Part shown: positions 36,127 to 44,647 of the stretch, piece after piece
Position numbering within the stretch: position 1 is the first letter of the stretch
Layout of the letters: the number at the start of each line of letters is the position of its first letter
NCBI GenBank assembly: GCA_965248255.1
Contig: CBDFIW010000001.1
Coordinates: 496,001 to 560,000, forward strand
Source of the DNA: JAKZVK01 sp965248255
GTDB taxonomy: Bacteria > Acidobacteriota > Terriglobia > Bryobacterales > UBA6623
Direction of reading: 5' to 3'
DNA: 64,000 nt
Notes under the pieces: generated by a model
What the model was told of the DNA's origin: nothing
Databases searched by the model: none
Seen by the model: only the letters and a program-made list of their open reading frames with translations
Position numbers and translations under genes: made by a program

Positions 36127-37247
36127 GCGACCGGCCATTCGGCCTTGCCTTTATCGGTGCGGGCTCTGTTGTTGAGCATCGCCACTTGCCGGGCCTGGCG
36201 CGCACCGGTCGGGGCCGCGCGCTGAGCGTGTTCGATCCCAACGGGACGCAGGCTCGCAAGGTTTCCGAAGCGTTCAAGATCCCGCGCGTGGCTTCGTCGC
36301 TTGAAGATGCAATCGCTGCCGAAGGGGTCGATGCCGTGGTCATCGCCTCCCCGAACTCGTTTCATCGCGAGGCCGTCGAGGCCGCGGCAACGGCCGGTAA
36401 GCACATCTTCTGCGAGAAGCCGATCGCCACCAACCTCCGCGACGCTCGCGCGATCTGCGACTCAGCGGAAGAAGCGGGCGTGGTCCTGTTCCTCGGCTTT
36501 CACCACCGCTTCAGTGCCGAACACCTGTGCGCGCGGCGGATTCTCGATGCCGGGCTCATTGGCGATGTGCGGGCCTTCAACGGTGTCACGGCGGAGCCGA
36601 TCGACACGATTCCCGGCGGCACGAGCAACTACCGCTTTCGTCCCGACGAGGGCGGCGGCTTGTCGTTTATCGACTTCGGCTCGCACCGCATCGATCAAAT
36701 GCGCGCGCTGTTGGGGGAAGTCGAACAGGTGTATGTCGAGATGGGATCGGTGCTGCCGACCCACAACCTCGACGACATCGCCGTGCTCTCGCTCAAGATG
36801 AAGTCGGGCGCTCTCGGGTCGCTGAACTTCCAACGATTCTCTCGCGCGTACCTGTCGCCGACCATGCTCTTCGGCCCGAAGGGCAGGCTGTGCCTCGCGC
36901 CCTTCATCGTGAACCCGTTCCAGTCGGCGCCCGTATCGTTGTTCGCTGAGTGTTCGGGGGCCGACCTCCCGTCCGACTTACAGGACTGGACGCGGCCCGA
37001 AGGCTGGTGGGGCGAGTGGCCGGCGGGGTGGGTTAACCTGTGGCCGCCACGAAGGAATACTTTTGAAGCGGAGTTCAATAGCTTCTTCCAGTCCATTCGC
37101 GAGGGCCGCTCGGCCGAAGTCAACGCCGAGGACGGCTATCGCGGCCTCGAGATCATCTTGGCGGCCCATCTTTCCTTCCACGAACACCGCCCAGTGCACC
37201 TGCCGCTGGATCCCGACGTGGATGTTCCGCCGCCCAGGTTTGACTGA
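36123..37247 (+). CDS. Gfo/Idh/MocA-family oxidoreductase
   Basis: 374 residues; the ATG overlaps the preceding stop (ATGA), indicating translational coupling. Rossmann N-terminus LAFIGAGSVVEHRHLPGLA, DAVVIASPNSFHREAVEAAA, and the family block CEKPIATNLRDARAICDSAE with the conserved EKP lysine. The C-terminal alpha/beta domain has GGGLSFIDFGSHRIDQMRAL. NAD(P)-dependent oxidation of a sugar or inositol derivative is expected; the substrate is not deducible. Likely works with the hydrolase upstream and the acid-sugar dehydratase downstream. Confidence 0.9.
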   Translation: MSDRPFGLAFIGAGSVVEHRHLPGLARTGRGRALSVFDPNGTQARKVSEAFKIPRVASSLEDAIAAEGVDAVVIASPNSFHREAVEAAATAGKHIFCEKPIATNLRDARAICDSAEEAGVVLFLGFHHRFSAEHLCARRILDAGLIGDVRAFNGVTAEPIDTIPGGTSNYRFRPDEGGGLSFIDFGSHRIDQMRALLGEVEQVYVEMGSVLPTHNLDDIAVLSLKMKSGALGSLNFQRFSRAYLSPTMLFGPKGRLCLAPFIVNPFQSAPVSLFAECSGADLPSDLQDWTRPEGWWGEWPAGWVNLWPPRRNTFEAEFNSFFQSIREGRSAEVNAEDGYRGLEIILAAHLSFHEHRPVHLPLDPDVDVPPPRFD

Positions 37248-37315
37248 CGTCTGCGAACCGGGCCGGGATGTCCGACTAGGTCTCAAGCCTCTCCAGCCCG
37301 ATAAACTGTTAGAGA

Positions 37316-38596
37316 GTGCCGGAGGCCCGGAACCTATTGGAATCGTTCGCACTGGAACGGCGCGCCACTCGTGGCGGCTTTGTAAAAGCTGGAGTCGGCG
37401 CCATAACGCTGGCGGCACTGCACGGGTTCCGCTCAAACGCCGGCGGACAATCCGAAGCCGCCTCTCCCAAGCTCAAGATCGTCTCGGTCGAAGCCTTCCC
37501 GGTCCGCCTGTGGAATCGAACAACCCAGGGTGCCGCACCCGCCTTCAAGTCCGACTTCGACCCGGCGCGCCGGCGCTATCGGGGCCCCTTCGCGCAGTTG
37601 GTCAGCGCGATTGTCGTGGTTATCCGCACCGACCAGGGCATTACCGGTTTCGGGCTGGGCGGGGGCGGCAGCGTCGCGGCCAAGATTATCCACGGCCACC
37701 TGCGCCACTTGCTCCTGGGTGCAAACGCGCTTAACGTCGAGTTGCTGTGGGACCAAATGTACACCTCGGCAAACGCCTACGGCCGGCGGGGCGTGTTCGT
37801 CATGGCGCTCAGCGGCGTCGATAACGCGCTGTGGGACATCCTCGGGAAGTATTCAAACCAACCCGTCTATCGCTTGCTGGGCGGGACAACCAAGGAAAAG
37901 ATCCCGGCTTACAAAACCGGCTTTGATCTCGAGGCGGGGATCGAGATGAGGTTTGAGCACTTCAAGGTGCCGATTCGCGACGGTGTCTCTGAGGGACGTG
38001 AGGGCATGGGCCGCATCGCTGATTTGCTCACTCGCGCCCGCGAGACCATCGGCCCCGACCGCTCGCTCATGATCGACTGCGGCTCGCGTTGGGACGATGT
38101 CGACTACACGATCGAGATGGCCTGGCGTCTCGAGGACGTGGGTCTGTATTGGATCGAGGAACCTCTGTCGCCCGACAACCTTGCCGGGTATGCCAAGCTC
38201 GTGCGCGAGGTCCAGAGCACCAAGATTGCCAGCGGCGAGCACGAGTATACGCGCTTCGGTTTCCAAGAATTGATCCGCCACAACGCCGTCGAGGTCTTGC
38301 AGCCTGATGTGAGCTGGTGCGGCGGCGTAACCTCGCTGCGCCGTGTCGCCGCGATGGCAGCCGCACACGATCTGGAGTTCATCCCGCATCGCGGGGGTAG
38401 CCTCTATGGGCTTCCGTTGGCACTCTCGTCGGCCCAGTGTAAGTGGGCCGAAAGCTTTGGTACCGGCGACGACGGAACGGACTTGATGGAAGCAATGACC
38501 GCTCCCTTCAAGAAGGGCTACTACTACCCTTGGGACAAGCCCGGCTTCGGAACCGCGTTAACTGTAGACCTCGTCAAGAAGCACAGTGTGGCGTGA
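37316..38596 (+). CDS. Enolase-superfamily acid-sugar dehydratase (mandelate racemase/muconate cycloisomerase type)
   Basis: 426 residues from GTG. A possible Tat-like or hydrophobic N-terminus (RRATRGGFVKAGVGAITLAAL) suggests export. The capping domain follows, then the barrel with metal ligands Asp in SLMIDCGSRWD, Glu in YWIEEPLSPDN and Glu in IASGEHEYTR, and a catalytic His in EFIPHRGGSLYG. The GEHE and HRGG patterns point to the rhamnonate-dehydratase-like branch, which dehydrates aldonic acids. The same-strand neighbour is an oxidoreductase, consistent with a sugar oxidation-dehydration route. Confidence 0.85.
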   Translation: MPEARNLLESFALERRATRGGFVKAGVGAITLAALHGFRSNAGGQSEAASPKLKIVSVEAFPVRLWNRTTQGAAPAFKSDFDPARRRYRGPFAQLVSAIVVVIRTDQGITGFGLGGGGSVAAKIIHGHLRHLLLGANALNVELLWDQMYTSANAYGRRGVFVMALSGVDNALWDILGKYSNQPVYRLLGGTTKEKIPAYKTGFDLEAGIEMRFEHFKVPIRDGVSEGREGMGRIADLLTRARETIGPDRSLMIDCGSRWDDVDYTIEMAWRLEDVGLYWIEEPLSPDNLAGYAKLVREVQSTKIASGEHEYTRFGFQELIRHNAVEVLQPDVSWCGGVTSLRRVAAMAAAHDLEFIPHRGGSLYGLPLALSSAQCKWAESFGTGDDGTDLMEAMTAPFKKGYYYPWDKPGFGTALTVDLVKKHSVA

Positions 38597-38644
38597 ACGC
38601 GTTACACCTCCTGTGTTCCGTCACTGAAGAGCCAGTCAATCGCC

Positions 38645-38866
38645 TCAGCGAAACCACCGAAACACGCTGAGAAGCAGCGTCAACAAGACGCTCACAACGA
38701 TGCAAGTCACAATCGGAACGTAGATCGTCGTATTCCTGCGGCGATAGATAAGATCGCCCGGCAACCGGCCGAGCTTCGGCAGACCAAGCTTCGCCCCCAG
38801 CATTAACAACAGCCCGGCCGCCACCGAGGCCAGACCGATGAAAATGAACCACCGCCCGATATTCAC
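38645..38866 (-). CDS. DUF2905 small membrane protein
   Basis: 73 residues with two hydrophobic helices (FIFIGLASVAAGLLLMLGA and IVTCIVVSVLLTLLLSVF) around LGRLPGDLIYRRRNTTIYVP, the conserved DUF2905 loop. Function unknown. The GTG start aligns with family starts. An IS5 element begins two bases upstream of it, so the native ribosome-binding site and promoter have been separated from the gene. Confidence 0.85.
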   Translation of the reverse strand: MNIGRWFIFIGLASVAAGLLLMLGAKLGLPKLGRLPGDLIYRRRNTTIYVPIVTCIVVSVLLTLLLSVFRWFR

Positions 38867-38868
38867 TA

Positions 38869-39697
38869 GGGCGTGTTAACACTAACGTAGGGTATCGAAA
38901 CGTAGAGCCTCGACGATGAGGGCGAAGTGGAGGAAGGCGAGGAACATGACGTCGAGCTTGTCGAAGCGGGAGAAGATGCGGCGGAATCCCTTGAGCCGTC
39001 GGAAGAGTCTCTCGATCTCGTTGCGGCGGCGATAGAGCGCTCGGTCGTATTCCCACGGCTCCAGGCGGGTGCGCCGGGGCGGCACGACGGGAATCCATCC
39101 GAAATCCAAAGCCAGTTGGCGTGTCTGATCGTCCTCATAGGCGCCGTCCATCAGCAGCGGCAGCGGCTCGGGCAGTGGCCCCAGACCACCGAGCAGTTCG
39201 CGGCCCTGCTGGGCGTCGTGCGCTTGGCCGGGCGAGAGAGCGAAGGTTATCGCCGTTCGAGCATTTGCGGCAACCATATGAATCTTGGTGGTCCATCCGC
39301 CGCGGGATTTGCCGATCGCTTGCGGACCGTTTTTTTAACGCGCCCGTGCCGTCGGGATGAACCTTCACGATGGTCGAGTCCATTGACACGGCTTCGATTC
39401 GGATGCGGACCAGCTGCTCGCGCTGCAGTTTCTCGAAGACGGCGTCGAGCACGCCGTTCTTCGACCAGCGGTTCATGCGGGTATAAATGGTGTGCCAGTT
39501 ACCGAAGCGTTTAGGCAAGCCGCGCCATTTGCAGCCCTGCTCGGCGACATACAACATGGCGTTCAAAACCGTGAGGTTCGGCAGGCTCACATTGCCGCGC
39601 TGGCGGGGCAGGACCGGCTCGATACGGCGGTATTGCTGCTCGGTGATCTCCATACCTCCGAGTATAGCAGCTTTTGCGACTTAGTGTTAACACGCCC
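38869..39697 (-). mobile_element. IS5-family element (about 829 bp)
   Basis: Perfect terminal inverted repeats GGGCGTGTTAACACTAA at both ends, flanked by TA inside CTAG (38867-38868 and 39698-39699). Encodes one transposase in two frames. Inserted directly at the start of the DUF2905 gene. Confidence 0.88.
38882..39653 (-). pseudogene. IS5-family (IS427/IS1031-like) transposase in two frames
   Basis: First frame (39135-39653): MEITEQQYRRIEPVLPRQRG, YVAEQGCKWRGLPKRFGNWH, and the first Asp in AVSMDSTIVKVHPDG. Second frame (to 38882): NGPQAIGKSRGGWTTKIHM, the second Asp in LLMDGAYEDDQ, and the Glu block RRNEIERLFRRLKGFR. The join is at an A7 run (39330-39336). The shift required is +1 (or loss of one A), so either a mutation or transcriptional/translational slippage on the A-run. 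Two-frame IS5 transposases expressed by slippage are known in this subgroup. Confidence 0.75.
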
Positions 39698-39700
39698 TAG

Positions 39701-39914
39701 CTCACTGAATCAGGGTAGATCGCGCTTTCTTTGGTTGGAGCACCTTCTCTGCCGCGTCCGGCGAGGTTCGCCGATGGAATTACTAGGGCGTCTTCGCCCT
39801 TTCGACGCTGATCTGGGCAGCTTGCATTCTGGCTGGGGCAGATTCCGACGTCAAACTCGGTTGTTGGCCTAACCAAACGCTGCCGCCAGGTTCGCTATAA
39901 TTCGGTCCATCATT
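39701..39914. other. Intergenic region
   Basis: 214 bases between the IS5 element and the exported protein at 39915. No gene recognised. It should contain what was the DUF2905 upstream region as well as the promoter of the rightward gene. Confidence 0.4.
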
Positions 39915-41165
39915 ATGCTGGCGGCTGCGACAACTTGGCGGCTCGGGGCGGTTCTCGCGGCGTCGCTCGCCCTGGCGACGATCGGCTCGGCACAGACGCT
40001 GCTGCGCCCCTCACTCGACGACGGCTTGGTGCGGATCCTCGGCGCGGACCGCGCCATCCTCGCGTCACTCGAAGACCGTGACGACCTGCCTTGCAGCGTG
40101 ACTCCCGCCAAGGCGAGACTCGGTTTCGACTTGCAGTTCACCGCGGGCTATCTGGCCTCGGTGCCGCTCAATTCCATTTCGGGGAATGGCAACGGGCTGC
40201 GGGTGCTGTTTCGAATCAAACCCCTCGACGGCAAGGACCGGGAGGTCTATTTCTGGGACAGCTACAGCGTGCCGCCGATCGAGCCCGACGCCAAGGGGGC
40301 CGCGTCGATTCCGGGCCGCTACAAACTGGGGCCTGGCAAATATCGAGTGGACTGGTTGATGAGGGACCAGGGCGAGCGGGTCTGCTCGGCGCACTGGGAG
40401 ATCGAGACCTCGATCCCCGGTCTCATCGGGCAGCGGGCCGCGGTCCGTGATCCCTTTACCGTCGGGCCGAACGAAGTAGAGATGTTTCTCGAAGAGCCTC
40501 CCGTCCGGAGGGCCCGGCAGCCGAAGCCGTTCCACGTCAAACTGTTGGTCAATTTCACCCCGACTGACCCTAGGGATCTACGGCTGCGGCCCTACGATCT
40601 GCAAAACATCGTGTCGATCCTGCGGGCGATCTCGCGGGAGCCGCAGATGGGTACTTTCAGTCTCGTCGCCTTCAACATGCAGGAAGAACGCGTGATCTTC
40701 GAGCAGCACAACGCCCACCGGATCGACTTCCCGCGGCTGGGCGAGGCTATCGAAGAGATTGAGGGCGGCATGGTCGACATCGCGCAGCTCGCAGACGAAG
40801 ACAGCGCCTCGCGATTCCTAACCGAGTTGTTGACTAAGCAGATGGGCGAGCAGGATCCTCGCCCCGACGCAGTGATCATTCTGGGCCCCAAGCTCATGTT
40901 GGAAAAGAAGATCTCGCAACAGGTTCTGCTCGAAAACCCGCTGATCAACTCGCCGGTCTTCTACTTGATCTACAACACTGATCCCTACGTCTATCCCTGG
41001 CGGGACGCCATCAGCAGCGTCCTGAAGATCTACCAAGGCCTTGAATACACCATCTCGCTCCCCAAGGACTTCGACCGGGCCATGAAAGACATGATGCGGC
41101 GTGTGAGCGGCAAGGAGCCGAAGGCCCAAGCCCGGGTCGAGCCGGAAGATACGCGTGTCCAGTAG
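39915..41165 (+). CDS. Exported protein of unknown function, possible vWA-like C-terminal half
   Basis: 416 residues from ATG. Signal peptide LGAVLAASLALATIGSAQ. The N-terminal half is beta-rich (AKARLGFDLQFTAGYLASVPL, GKYRVDWLMRD). The C-terminal half alternates strands and helices (FHVKLLVNFTPT, MGTFSLVAFNMQEERVIFEQ, DAVIILGPK), reminiscent of a vWA-like fold. There is no clear MIDAS. Family not recognised. IS630-A copy 3 lies 66 bases after its stop. Confidence 0.65.
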   Translation: MLAAATTWRLGAVLAASLALATIGSAQTLLRPSLDDGLVRILGADRAILASLEDRDDLPCSVTPAKARLGFDLQFTAGYLASVPLNSISGNGNGLRVLFRIKPLDGKDREVYFWDSYSVPPIEPDAKGAASIPGRYKLGPGKYRVDWLMRDQGERVCSAHWEIETSIPGLIGQRAAVRDPFTVGPNEVEMFLEEPPVRRARQPKPFHVKLLVNFTPTDPRDLRLRPYDLQNIVSILRAISREPQMGTFSLVAFNMQEERVIFEQHNAHRIDFPRLGEAIEEIEGGMVDIAQLADEDSASRFLTELLTKQMGEQDPRPDAVIILGPKLMLEKKISQQVLLENPLINSPVFYLIYNTDPYVYPWRDAISSVLKIYQGLEYTISLPKDFDRAMKDMMRRVSGKEPKAQARVEPEDTRVQ

Positions 41166-41287
41166 GCGTGATGCGCGCCGAGGCGGCCAAACTCATCCTG
41201 TGCCGGTCGTGAATCGTGTAGAATCGGCCTATTGAATCCCGCAAATTATTATGACACTTTTTGACAGTGTGGAGCATCTATATATGT

Positions 41288-41815
41288 ATGGGCAACCCCA
41301 AAGGTGTGAAGCGGGATTTCAAGGCGCTGGAGAAGCGCCGTTTCGAAGCGATGCGGCTGCTCCACCAAGGCCACAATCAGTCCGAGACGGCGAGACGGCT
41401 GAACGTCGCTCGCCAAACCGTCAGTGAGTGGCGGCGGCAATACCGCGAGCAGGGTGCGGCCGGACTCCGCCAGGCCGGGCGCGCCGGACGCAAGCCGCTC
41501 CTCGATGCCGCACAACGCGAACGCCTGACGTCGCTGCTGCTGGAAGGCCCGGAAGCCCACGGCTTCCCAACGCCCCTGTGGAGCTGTCCGCGGGTGGCTC
41601 GGCTGACCGGAGACGAGTTCGGGGTCGCATACCACGCAGGCCACGCCTGGAAGATCCTGCGAGCGCTCGACTGGAGCCCGCAACGCCCGGCCGGAAAGGC
41701 GCGCGAGCGCAACGAAGAGCGGATCCGCACCTGGAAGCGCAAGACCTGGAAGCGCATTAAAAAAAAGCCCAAAACGAAGGCCGTACGCTCGTCTTCATCG
41801 ACGAAAGCGGATTGA
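41288..41815 (+). CDS. IS630-A transposase, orfA (copy 3)
   Basis: 175 residues, HTH part, from the ATG of MGNPKGV. The slippery heptamer A AAA AAG is at 41761-41767. A -1 slip there enters the orfB frame and yields EGRTLVFIDESGL. Confidence 0.85.
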   Translation: MGNPKGVKRDFKALEKRRFEAMRLLHQGHNQSETARRLNVARQTVSEWRRQYREQGAAGLRQAGRAGRKPLLDAAQRERLTSLLLEGPEAHGFPTPLWSCPRVARLTGDEFGVAYHAGHAWKILRALDWSPQRPAGKARERNEERIRTWKRKTWKRIKKKPKTKAVRSSSSTKAD

Positions 41816-42303
41816 GTCAGAAGCCGCATCGCTGCCGCACCTGGGCGCCACGTGGCCAAACACCGGTGCTGCAGTTTAACTTCAACTGGGAGAAGCTTTC
41901 CGTCTCGGCGGGGCTGACGCTGCGTAACTTCTACTTCCGGCTCTATCCCGGTGCGATCGGCAAAGAGCAAGTGACCGACTTTCTCAAGGCGTTGGTACGT
42001 CATATCGATCGCCCGCTGCTGATCGTCTGGGATCGGCTGCCGGCGCACCGTAGCCGCCTGGTGCAAGAGTTCATCGAACTCTCCGAAGGCCACATCGCAA
42101 CCGAGTACTTGCCACCCTATGCGCCGGAGTTGAATCCGGTGGAATACATCTGGGCTTACTGGAAGCAGCACGAGTTGCCGAACGTCTGTCCGAAAGACTA
42201 CGGCGAGCTGAACGAGCGGGCCCGCAAGGCACTCCGCCGCATGTACCGCAAACCGCGTTTGATCACGGCCTTCTGGAAACAGTCTTCTCTTTGTTTTGAC
42301 TGA
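41812..42303 (+). CDS. IS630-A transposase, orfB (copy 3)
   Basis: Catalytic half with IVWDRLPAH and LNPVEYIW. Same as in the other copies. Likely translated as the frameshift product of orfA. Confidence 0.85.
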   Translation: MSQKPHRCRTWAPRGQTPVLQFNFNWEKLSVSAGLTLRNFYFRLYPGAIGKEQVTDFLKALVRHIDRPLLIVWDRLPAHRSRLVQEFIELSEGHIATEYLPPYAPELNPVEYIWAYWKQHELPNVCPKDYGELNERARKALRRMYRKPRLITAFWKQSSLCFD

Positions 42304-42350
42304 CTCTATATTATGCGGGAGTCAATAGCTATCGAAGAGAGGTAGGACTC

Positions 42351-43004
42351 ATGAAATATGTCATCGTCGTCCTGTTGGTCATGATGGTCGCATGTGGTGC
42401 CGGGCTCTACTACTGCAGCATGAAGGTGATCGACACCGCGTCGGAAATATCCGATCAAGTCACCGGCGAGGGTGGCAACCTCTCCGACCCCTTGGGAGCG
42501 CTCTCGGCGCTCGGGGGCCTGGCAAGCAACATCGAGAAACTGCAAGAAGAAATCGAAGAGCTGGAACCGGTCGAGCCGGTACACCTCCGAGTCCTGATCG
42601 ACGCCCTGACCGCAGCTCCCGACGGCTGGACCGCCCAGGATGCCCGCGGATCGATGCAAAGCATGGGTAACTTCAAGATCAGCCAGGCAAATCGCCGCTA
42701 TGAGAACGGGGCCGAGAACAAGACCATCGAGATCTCAATTAGCGATTGGGCTTTCAACCGCGCTCTCTACGCGCCGTTCTTCCTTACCACCAGTTTCAGC
42801 CAGGAAACGACCGAGGGCTACAACAAGGGCATCAAGATCGGCGAAGATCCCGGCCGCGAGGAGTTCCAGTTCGACGGGAAACAAGGCGAGAGAACCGTGC
42901 TCTACCACAAGCGGTACAGCATCAACGTCAAAGGGACGGGGATCGAGCCGGCAGAGCTGGAGCAGTGGTACAAACTGATTCCGAAGCAGGACCTCCCCGA
43001 ATAG
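42351..43004 (+). CDS. Membrane-anchored or lipoprotein-like protein of unknown function
   Basis: 217 residues from ATG after GAGAGGTAGG. The N-terminus MKYVIVVLLVMMVACGAGLYYC is a signal or anchor with a possible lipobox (VAC). A Gly/Ser/Leu-rich stretch and an acidic coiled helix (IEKLQEEIEELEPVEPVHLR) follow, then a beta-rich domain (KTIEISISDWAFN, EEFQFDGKQGERTVLYHKRYSIN). Family not recognised. An IS630-A copy sits immediately upstream. Confidence 0.65.
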   Translation: MKYVIVVLLVMMVACGAGLYYCSMKVIDTASEISDQVTGEGGNLSDPLGALSALGGLASNIEKLQEEIEELEPVEPVHLRVLIDALTAAPDGWTAQDARGSMQSMGNFKISQANRRYENGAENKTIEISISDWAFNRALYAPFFLTTSFSQETTEGYNKGIKIGEDPGREEFQFDGKQGERTVLYHKRYSINVKGTGIEPAELEQWYKLIPKQDLPE

Positions 43005-43074
43005 CGCATCGTCAGTAAGGGGGCGGTCCCACGCGTCACCGACGTTTCCGGCACGGTTGGGTGGGATCGGTTCA

Positions 43075-44253
43075 CTAATCCAGTTCGACAAACCGCAGAC
43101 ACACCGGCGCGCCAACGCTCAGCTTCTGACCGGTGGGCGTTAAGCGGCCTGTCTCCTGGTCGACGCGGAACTGGAACACGTCGTCCGTCGCCTGGTTTTC
43201 CGCGAATAGGTATGCGCCCGTCGGATCAAGAGCGAAGTTGCGAGGCGTCTTGCCTTGCGTCGAAACCTGCTCGACGGAGGCGAGCTTGCCCGTGGCCTGG
43301 TCGACCGAGAAGACGGCGATACTGTCGTGCCCGCGGTTCGAGCCGTAGAGGAACTTGCCTGACGGATGCGCCACGACTTCGGCGGTGTGACTCGTCTCCT
43401 CATACCCTTCCGGTAAGGTGCTGATCGTCTGGATCACTTCCATCGCACCCCGCTCGGCGTCATACTGAAACGCCGTGACCGTCGAGTCCAATTCGTTGAT
43501 AGCGTAGCTGTACTTCGCCGAAGGGTGGAAGGTGAAGTGACGCGGGCCGCCGCCGGGGTGCACTTTGGCGGAGGGCGGGTCGTTCGGCTCGATCGTGCCC
43601 GTCGCCGGATCGGCGCGAAACACATAGACCTCGTCGGTCCCCAGGTCCGCGGTCACGACGAAGCGGTTGTCGGGCGAGAAGTTGACCGAGTGGGCGTGCG
43701 GCCCCTTCTGGCGCGCTTCGTTGACGCTCGAGCCCTCGTGTTGCATGACCGATGCTGCTTCACCGAGGCTGCCGTCTTCCTTGATAGGGAACGACGCCGT
43801 ACTGCCCGCGCCGTAGTTTGCGACGGCGATCATCTTGCCCGTGGTGTCTACGTTGACGTGGCACGGTCCGTTGCCACTCGATGGGACCTGATTCAGCAGC
43901 GTCAGCTTGCCGCTCTCATGGTTGATCTCATAAGCGCTGACCGCGCCCCCGCCCTCAAAGTCCTCCGTGACGGCATAGAGGAAGCGCCGATTCGGGTGGA
44001 TGGCGAGGAAAGAGGGGTTCTCCAGTTTCGCGGCCAGGCCGAGAGAGGTCATCTCACCGCTGCCCGAATCGAAGCGATAGGCGTAGATGCCCTCGCTGTC
44101 GCCTTGGGTGTAGGTCCCGAAGTAGGCCAAGTACTGCTTGGCAGCGGGTTCCATTTCGGCGGACGGCTCCTCGCTGGCGGGGCCGCAGGCAACCCACAGC
44201 GACAGCATCAGGGCGGAAACGATCCAGATCGAGATACGGCAGCGGTTTGACAT
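43075..44253 (-). CDS. Lactonase-family (Pgl-type) seven-bladed beta-propeller lipoprotein
   Basis: 392 residues from the ATG of MSNRCRISIW. N-terminal lipoprotein signal ending LMLSLWVAC, then a seven-bladed propeller with blades such as PSFLAIHPNRRFLYAVTE, GPCHVNVDTTGKMIAVANYG, KGPHAHSVNFSPDNRFVVTADLG, PRHFTFHPSAKYSYAINEL and PRNFALDPTGAYLFAENQ. This is the 6-phosphogluconolactonase (YbhE) family, which opens sugar lactones. The lipobox places this one in the envelope, so an extracytoplasmic lactone is more likely than 6-phosphogluconolactone. A second in-frame TTG start lies 18 bases upstream. Confidence 0.88.
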   Translation of the reverse strand: MSNRCRISIWIVSALMLSLWVACGPASEEPSAEMEPAAKQYLAYFGTYTQGDSEGIYAYRFDSGSGEMTSLGLAAKLENPSFLAIHPNRRFLYAVTEDFEGGGAVSAYEINHESGKLTLLNQVPSSGNGPCHVNVDTTGKMIAVANYGAGSTASFPIKEDGSLGEAASVMQHEGSSVNEARQKGPHAHSVNFSPDNRFVVTADLGTDEVYVFRADPATGTIEPNDPPSAKVHPGGGPRHFTFHPSAKYSYAINELDSTVTAFQYDAERGAMEVIQTISTLPEGYEETSHTAEVVAHPSGKFLYGSNRGHDSIAVFSVDQATGKLASVEQVSTQGKTPRNFALDPTGAYLFAENQATDDVFQFRVDQETGRLTPTGQKLSVGAPVCLRFVELD

Positions 44254-44398
44254 GCTCACATCAAACCGCAACTACACACACCGATGCAACACCTGACTGC
44301 CCAAAGCACTTGCTTTTGTTCACGAACTCCGGGGTTGCAGACGGCCCGAGCCGCGAAGCGGCGACGGATGGTAGCCCTGGGTGAAGGCGAAGTAGCGT

Positions 44399-44647
44399 GG
44401 ACCCCAAGGCTGAGACAAGCAGTTAACCCCGCTTTTGCCATTCGCTGAAAAATCGTTGTCTTGCCAGCCGGCTGGGTGCACAATGGCCCTAGCTGGTGAA
44501 GCGGAGGCCGGCTCTGCTGGAGAGCAACCGGCCAAGGAATAGCCAGCCGGAGACTCATCGAAACGATGAGACAGGGGGCGGCCACCTCGCCGCTCCCTGC
44601 TTCTGTCCCCCCATCGGATCGATAGATCTCCCGATGCCTCAAAAAAC
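44399..44647. other. Structured non-coding segment inside the IS3 element
   Basis: No coding frame of note. It contains the perfect palindrome CCAGCCGGCTGG (near 44465), a second AGCCAGCCGG, and a hairpin CTCATCG-AAA-CGATGAG at 44554-44570. It could be a 3' untranslated structure or the remnant of another element; I cannot assign it to a known RNA class. Confidence 0.4.

Larger units (their letters stand above)
41232..42325 (+). mobile_element. IS630-family element, type A, copy 3 (1094 bp)
   Basis: Ends as in copies 1 and 2, flanked by TA at 41230-41231 and 42326-42327. The rebuilt target is CTAG. The insertion is between two genes and puts the element's right end 25 bases upstream of the ATG at 42351, so it may have replaced that gene's promoter. 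Confidence 0.93.

Noticed and set aside
31664..42325. Composite transposon between IS630-A copies 2 and 3
   Set aside because: Each copy has its own TA duplication with host sequence that rejoins across it (in frame at copy 2), which indicates two separate insertions.
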